Source: a virus
Virus record (IMG/VR): IMGVR_UViG_3300034019_000950
Coordinates: 1 to 64,000 of that record
Length of the DNA stretch: 64,000 nt
Reading direction: 5' to 3' (one strand)
Within the stretch, counting starts at the first letter, position 1; each line of letters begins with the position of its first letter. Made by a program: the position numbers and the translations under genes. The notes under the pieces were generated by a model. That model did not search any database. It was not told the origin of the DNA and saw only the letters and a list, made by a program, of their open reading frames with translations. Shown in pieces: positions 59,985 to 64,000 of this stretch.

Positions 59985-60491
59985 TCACACCTCGTCTGCG
60001 CGCGGGCCGCGCCGGTAGCGATATCCCACGTTGCCATGCTGGGCTGCATGCCGACGCTGGCGAGCCGTCAGGTTGCATTCAGCCAGCCCACGTTCCTCCA
60101 GCAGCCGGATCGTCGTGCGCCATTCACCATCACTGATGCCGCTGGCCTGCATCAGTTGCTGCTTGCTTTGCCACTGATCACTAAGCGCAGCGAAGATTGC
60201 TCGCTGAGCAGGCGTGCTGATGCGCGGTTTTGCATCCTCCAACGCTTGCAGCCACTCGTCAGTCGCGTCCTGCCAGCCCTGGCACAGTGCGCGATGCCGA
60301 GCCGTTTCGCCTTGCAAGAACAGCGTGTGAGCTATCGTACCGTTCAGCTCAATCGCGCGGCTGTCGGTCGCCTCGTCGTAGCTCGCAAAGGCGATCGGCT
60401 GTGCATCGCTATTGGATGCGTCCCTATCGTAACGCCGTAGAACGAAACGATAGGCGTCCGCTGCAGGCGGCGTGTCACTGATTGCGCTCAT
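59985..60491 (-). CDS. Winged-helix protein between capsid and connector
   Basis: 168 residues. The C-terminal 80 residues resemble a winged helix (AQRAIFAALSDQWQSKQQLM, then a basic end). DNA-binding proteins are unusual at this spot; it may bind phage DNA in the head or regulate late genes. Preceded by TGTGATACAGT. Confidence 0.6.
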   Translation of the reverse strand: MSAISDTPPAADAYRFVLRRYDRDASNSDAQPIAFASYDEATDSRAIELNGTIAHTLFLQGETARHRALCQGWQDATDEWLQALEDAKPRISTPAQRAIFAALSDQWQSKQQLMQASGISDGEWRTTIRLLEERGLAECNLTARQRRHAAQHGNVGYRYRRGPRADEV

Positions 60492-60512
60492 GCTGTGCGC
60501 CCTCCTGGCCGG

Positions 60513-60523
60513 ACTGTATCACA
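60513..60523 (-). promoter_or_regulatory. Late-type promoter element TGTGATACAGT
   Basis: An extended -10-like TG-A-TACAGT on the - strand, ending 22 bases before the start at 60491. Together with the terminator at 60597-60630 it splits capsid from the downstream head-tail operon. Confidence 0.55.
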
Positions 60524-60596
60524 CGCTTCGCCCTGGTGCGCAGCGCAATGACACTTACTGCGCAGCTGCGCCACGTTTAGTGAACGCCCGCGCAGC

Positions 60597-60630
60597 AAAA
60601 CGCCCGCCCCAGCGGGTGCTGGAGCGGGCG
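60597..60630 (-). terminator. Intrinsic terminator after the major capsid gene
   Basis: On the - strand a GC stem of 12 bp (arms 60619-60630 and 60601-60612, one G-U) with a 6-base loop is followed by TTTT. It lets the capsid be over-expressed relative to downstream genes. Confidence 0.8.
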
Positions 60631-60646
60631 CCTATGGCCACAGCCG

Positions 60647-61654
60647 TCAGTTGGCAGCGATGCCGGCCAGGATCGACGCGCCCTTCGTGTTGGCGAGGAC
60701 AACCGCGCCGTCCCAGTAGATGTCGAACTGGTCGAACTGGCTGTCGGTGGTCGCCAGCGGCATCATGGTCATCGGGGTCAGCTCTTCGAGGTACGCGAAC
60801 CGCTTGTTGACCACGACCAGCGCGGTGGTGGGGTTCGTGACTTCGCCGCCGAACGCGGTGATGCTGGTGCCGGACCACGACATCGCATCGGACATGCCGG
60901 TGGACACGACGAGCGGAACGCCATCGTAGGTGCGGACGCGGAAGCCGGCCGCAATCTCCACCTCGTTGATGAACTGCTGCTGGGCCTGCAGGGCAGCGTT
61001 GAGCTTGCGGATGCCCTTGAAGGAACCGTAGATCACCAGATCGGAGCGGTTGCCCGCGCCGCGCACGGCGTCGATGGTTTCGTCAAGCTTGGCGAGCGTG
61101 AGCGCCGACCCGGAGGTGGCGGACGTCTGCGCGACAACCTGACCGCTCACAGCGTTGATGAGCGTCAGCAAGCCGTTCATCATGTTGGCGTCGCCGCCCG
61201 AGCCGCTGTTCCCCACAAAGATGCAGAGTTCCAACGCCTCGTTGAAGTCGTCAGCCTTCTGCATCATTTCTTCGGCGAGGATGTCGATGTAGGACCGACC
61301 ACGAGCGCGCATCTTGCGGGTCACCTTGCCGCGCGTGGCGAGCGTGGCGTAGGTGAAGGTCGCCTGAGCGTAGCTGCCCGTGCTCTCAACAACGCTGTCG
61401 GTGTCCGACACCCACACGTCGCCCACGGTCATGCTGGACGCGGTGCGGCGGTTGATGATGGCCGCCGACCCGGAACCCGGCTTGCGGTCCATCGTGCCCA
61501 GCGCGCCGAACTCGCGGATCGACAGCTGCTGGATGATGCGGTTGGTGAAGTTTTGCACCAGCACGGAGCCGGCACCGGAGACGTTGATGGCGCGGGCGAA
61601 AGCCTCGCGCTTGGACGGGTCAAGGCCCGCCCACACAGTCGGGGTGGTGGTCAT
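60647..61654 (-). CDS. Major capsid protein (HK97 fold)
   Basis: 335 residues. The N-arm, the E-loop-like region (KVTRKMRARGRSYIDILAEE) and a C-terminal P/A-domain pattern (TTALVVVNKRFAYLEEL, then DIYWDGAVVLAN) fit HK97-type capsids. Location after the protease-scaffold gene, with a terminator behind, agrees. Confidence 0.9.
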   Translation of the reverse strand: MTTTPTVWAGLDPSKREAFARAINVSGAGSVLVQNFTNRIIQQLSIREFGALGTMDRKPGSGSAAIINRRTASSMTVGDVWVSDTDSVVESTGSYAQATFTYATLATRGKVTRKMRARGRSYIDILAEEMMQKADDFNEALELCIFVGNSGSGGDANMMNGLLTLINAVSGQVVAQTSATSGSALTLAKLDETIDAVRGAGNRSDLVIYGSFKGIRKLNAALQAQQQFINEVEIAAGFRVRTYDGVPLVVSTGMSDAMSWSGTSITAFGGEVTNPTTALVVVNKRFAYLEELTPMTMMPLATTDSQFDQFDIYWDGAVVLANTKGASILAGIAAN

Positions 61655-61658
61655 TGGC

Positions 61659-63692
61659 TCACGCCTCCATCGAGTCGGTGATCACGCCGTCCGCGAACGC
61701 GGCGGCGAGCAGGCTGCGCAGGTCGGCCTCCAGCTGGGCGCGCGTCTGCAGCACGGTGCTGTCGCGGCGCTCGGCCTGGGCGCGAGCCACCTGCACCAGC
61801 GCGGACTGGCTGCCCATCGTGCGCTCTACGGTGCGGATCAGCCCACCGTGACCGCCGACGTCGGTGTGACGGCTGGCGTGAGGGCTGTGCGCCACACCCT
61901 GACGGCTGGCAGCGGCAAGGGCGCGGCTCAGCTGCGCCTCCTTGGCTTCCAGCTGTGCGCGGAGCTGTGCCGCTTCATCGGCAACGCTGCCGGAAGCGGT
62001 GGGGGTGGTGGAAGGAGCGACGCGCTCGACCAGCTTGGACAGAACACCATTGAGCTCGCCGATGGCGCGCTCGATGTTGTCCATGCGCTGGGTGTCGGTC
62101 GCCGTGCGGTTATCGGGCATGGCGTTGTCCTCGCTGGGGGTGAGTTGCTGCAGTGCTGCGCTTTGCACGGCGTCCGACTGGCTGATGGCAGTAGAACCCT
62201 GCACATCCTCATTGTCAAGAGCCGTATCACCCGCGCGCAGTTCGGGCGGTTCTTTGTCGAAGCGTTGATAGAGTTTGGTGATGCGGTCGTACACCTTGGA
62301 ACGGTCGGCATCGGGAATGTCCACGCCACCGCGCGCACCGTTGAGCGCACCCATCGCCGCCGCCACACCACGAAACACGATGTGCAGCTCCCCATTCACC
62401 ATCTTGGCAAACGGCAGCTTGTAGCTGGCGCGTCGCTCAGGGTTCGCGGTGTCCACCCACAGGTGCGCCATCGCGTACCGCTCCCAGTCCGGCGGGTCGC
62501 CCAGCACCTCGTTCGCGGTGTCGGTGTCCCAGCCCCAAGCGGTGTCCTCGGGCGCAAGCGGGAGGTCGGTGTTGCCGCTCACCGCGCGCTGTTCGTCGGG
62601 CTGCGTTGGCGCGTTGCCATCGCTGCCCCCGTTGACCAGCTCGTCCGCGCTGGCGCGCTCCCATCCGTCGCACACCCACTCCGCACTGCAGGCAAAGTTG
62701 AACGCCTTGCACCAGCCGTCGCGGGTGCGGTGCGTGCACGTGCCGCACTGCTGCGTCGTGCTGTCAGACAGGTGGTAGTTAGGAGCATCACCCACAGCGC
62801 GCTCACTGCCCATCGCATCGCTGTACGGCATGGCCTCGCCCCCCTCGGTGCCCTCGGCCTCGGCCTCCTCGGCCTCCACCTCGGTTTCGTTCTTGTGCTG
62901 GCAGACGCTGATGTTGACGTTGACGTTCATGCCACGGTTGTCCATCGCCTGACCCGCACCGCCCAGGTAGCCGGTATCACCAGCAGCACGCGCAGCTGCC
63001 ATTGCGGTGCCCGTGGAACGGGCAAGGCCAGAGATCCAGCTGTCCGGGTTGCTGGGCCGGCGGGTGACGGCAAGGTGGTCCAGCTCTACTTCCTTGATGT
63101 AGATCCGCTCCACCTCGTCATTCTCGTTGGTCACAACCTCCGCGTCGGTAAACCACCCACCGATGCTCATACCAACGACCTGACCGCGTTTCATGGCTTT
63201 CATCAACAGCTGCGCGCGCGGGTGCTCTGGATACACCTCTACCCGCACGGCCAGCCGATAGCCCTCGGCCTGACGCCCAGTGGCGCCATCGCGCAGCACG
63301 GTGCCTTGTTCCACACGGGCCTCCACCGTGCGGCCCATCACCTGCTCCCACTCGTCCTCATAGTGCCCCGGCACGTAGGGAACACCAGCCGCCATCTGGC
63401 GCGCCATGCTGTCCAGCGCCTCGCGGGTCATCTCGGTTCCGTGCCAGTCCATGCTGGTGCTGCTGGCGTAGCCCTCCAACAACACGGGGCCATCACCATC
63501 TGCGCCGCTGGACACCGGGACCGTTGCACCTTCCTGCCTTACAGCAGCATCCCGCTGTGCAAGCGTACCCGCCAGCAGGCCAGCCATCGGTAGACGGCAC
63601 CGAGCCGTCCAGACGCGCTTGCCATCACGAACACCTGCAGGCTGCAGGTCGAGCTGATGCTGTTCATTGCCAACGGGCACGGTCACGCGCAT
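61659..63692 (-). CDS. Prohead protease fused to scaffold, with Cys cluster
   Basis: 677 residues. About 60-230 is a prohead protease (GYASSTSMDWHGTEM, then VGMSIGG, ELDHLAVTRRPS with the His/Ser pattern). About 310-345 is a Cys-rich insert (QQCGTCTHRTRDGWC, then CSAEWVC). 380-480 resembles a small domain often found with phage proheads (YKLPFAKMVNGELHIV). The last 120 residues are coiled coil, a scaffold. The protein guides capsid assembly, then cleaves itself and the capsid. ATG 63692 follows GGAGGA. Confidence 0.85.
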   Translation of the reverse strand: MRVTVPVGNEQHQLDLQPAGVRDGKRVWTARCRLPMAGLLAGTLAQRDAAVRQEGATVPVSSGADGDGPVLLEGYASSTSMDWHGTEMTREALDSMARQMAAGVPYVPGHYEDEWEQVMGRTVEARVEQGTVLRDGATGRQAEGYRLAVRVEVYPEHPRAQLLMKAMKRGQVVGMSIGGWFTDAEVVTNENDEVERIYIKEVELDHLAVTRRPSNPDSWISGLARSTGTAMAAARAAGDTGYLGGAGQAMDNRGMNVNVNISVCQHKNETEVEAEEAEAEGTEGGEAMPYSDAMGSERAVGDAPNYHLSDSTTQQCGTCTHRTRDGWCKAFNFACSAEWVCDGWERASADELVNGGSDGNAPTQPDEQRAVSGNTDLPLAPEDTAWGWDTDTANEVLGDPPDWERYAMAHLWVDTANPERRASYKLPFAKMVNGELHIVFRGVAAAMGALNGARGGVDIPDADRSKVYDRITKLYQRFDKEPPELRAGDTALDNEDVQGSTAISQSDAVQSAALQQLTPSEDNAMPDNRTATDTQRMDNIERAIGELNGVLSKLVERVAPSTTPTASGSVADEAAQLRAQLEAKEAQLSRALAAASRQGVAHSPHASRHTDVGGHGGLIRTVERTMGSQSALVQVARAQAERRDSTVLQTRAQLEADLRSLLAAAFADGVITDSMEA

Positions 63693-63759
63693 GGCGTCCT
63701 CCAAACGGGTGCAGCGCCTTGCAGCGTCTGCTTGTTTTTACCACTTTGCTAACCTTTCA

Positions 63760-64000
63760 TCAACCACCAGCGCCGGGAGCACGAGCTGACAAAGCGATGG
63801 CAGCCCCACTGCTGACCTCAGCGCGGGTCCAGAACACCAGCACACAGCGGCAGCGGCCACGACACAACGTATCCTCACCGGGGCGCCGCTGTAGCTCACT
63901 CAAAGGAATGAACCCGCGAGCACCTTCCGTTTCGCACGTGGGGCAGCTGTCACCACCCGCGCTTACCCACTCCACCATCCAATCCACGGGCGTTTCATTC
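63760..64000 (-). CDS. Minor head protein, C-terminal fragment (cut by window edge)
   Basis: The frame runs open to base 64000, so the GTG at 63987 is not necessarily the start. The end NETPVDWMVEW, then SCPTCETEG, and CRGRCRCVLVFW matches the Cys-rich C-terminus of SPP1 gp7/F-type head morphogenesis proteins. Terminase and portal would be expected beyond. Confidence 0.7.
   Translation of the reverse strand, partial: NETPVDWMVEWVSAGGDSCPTCETEGARGFIPLSELQRRPGEDTLCRGRCRCVLVFWTRAEVSSGAAIALSARAPGAGG

Noticed and set aside
1-64000. tRNA genes and insertion sequences
   Set aside because: No cloverleaf-like sequence or transposase was recognised by eye. A tRNAscan-SE run would settle the former.

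Overview
The window is about 64 kb of a tailed double-stranded DNA phage genome (Caudoviricetes, most likely a long non-contractile tail). It is GC-rich and gene-dense, with many ATGA/GTGA stop-start overlaps and frequent GTG/TTG starts. HK97-type head genes, a TP901-type tape measure protein and a holin-endolysin cassette identify it. The host is unknown. The lysis cassette ends in a possible spanin, which would hint at a Gram-negative host, but this is weak. Terminase and portal are not seen; they probably lie beyond the right edge, because a minor head protein is cut by base 64000.

Left arm, + strand, about 0.3-36 kb. The first 3.9 kb hold one Ala/Pro/Thr-rich protein and a very unusual array of G-rich words built around CACGG. 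Next come two tiny paralogous hydrophobic peptides, a MoxR ATPase and VWA protein pair, a Dps-like ferritin with all ferroxidase ligands, and the lysis genes (holin, M15 endolysin, spanin-like). After these lie rmlD-like and rmlC-like sugar genes, a sigma-factor-like protein, an HTH protein, a RecU resolvase and a zincin. Replication genes follow: a stand-alone primase-like protein on the - strand, an SF2 helicase, a Cas4/RecB nuclease, a Sak4-like ATPase, an SSB, an initiator-like protein and a primase-helicase. A small serine recombinase is next.

The most notable block is 27.0-32.0 kb, a tightly overlapping operon. It encodes a ParB-like protein, a TET/JBP-type 2-oxoglutarate dioxygenase, a P-loop kinase, a sulfotransferase-like protein, a pentein (amidinotransferase/dimethylargininase fold) protein and a protein resembling the alpha-glutamyl/putrescinyl-thymine pyrophosphorylases. 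I read it as a DNA base hypermodification pathway with two enzymes, the sulfotransferase and the pentein, that I do not know from described pathways. dUTPase and MazG-like genes downstream fit nucleotide-pool control.

Right arm, - strand, 64.0-35.9 kb read leftward. Minor head protein, protease-scaffold, major capsid, a winged-helix protein, connector, a sugar/methyl/glycosyltransferase insert (rmlB, methyltransferase, a giant three-domain glycosyltransferase), neck and tail-end proteins, major tail protein, tail chaperones, tape measure, distal tail proteins and a small membrane protein.

Regulation. At least eleven + strand genes or operons start with the same element: a -35 like TTGCAC, an 18-base spacer and an extended -10 TGTTAnnnT, with an embedded dyad TAAC-N9-GTTA whose right half overlaps the -10. 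This looks like one early regulon controlled by a shared repressor or by the phage sigma-like protein. A different element, TGATACAGT, precedes two - strand genes. RmlB, RmlC and RmlD homologues are scattered over both arms; no RmlA was seen.
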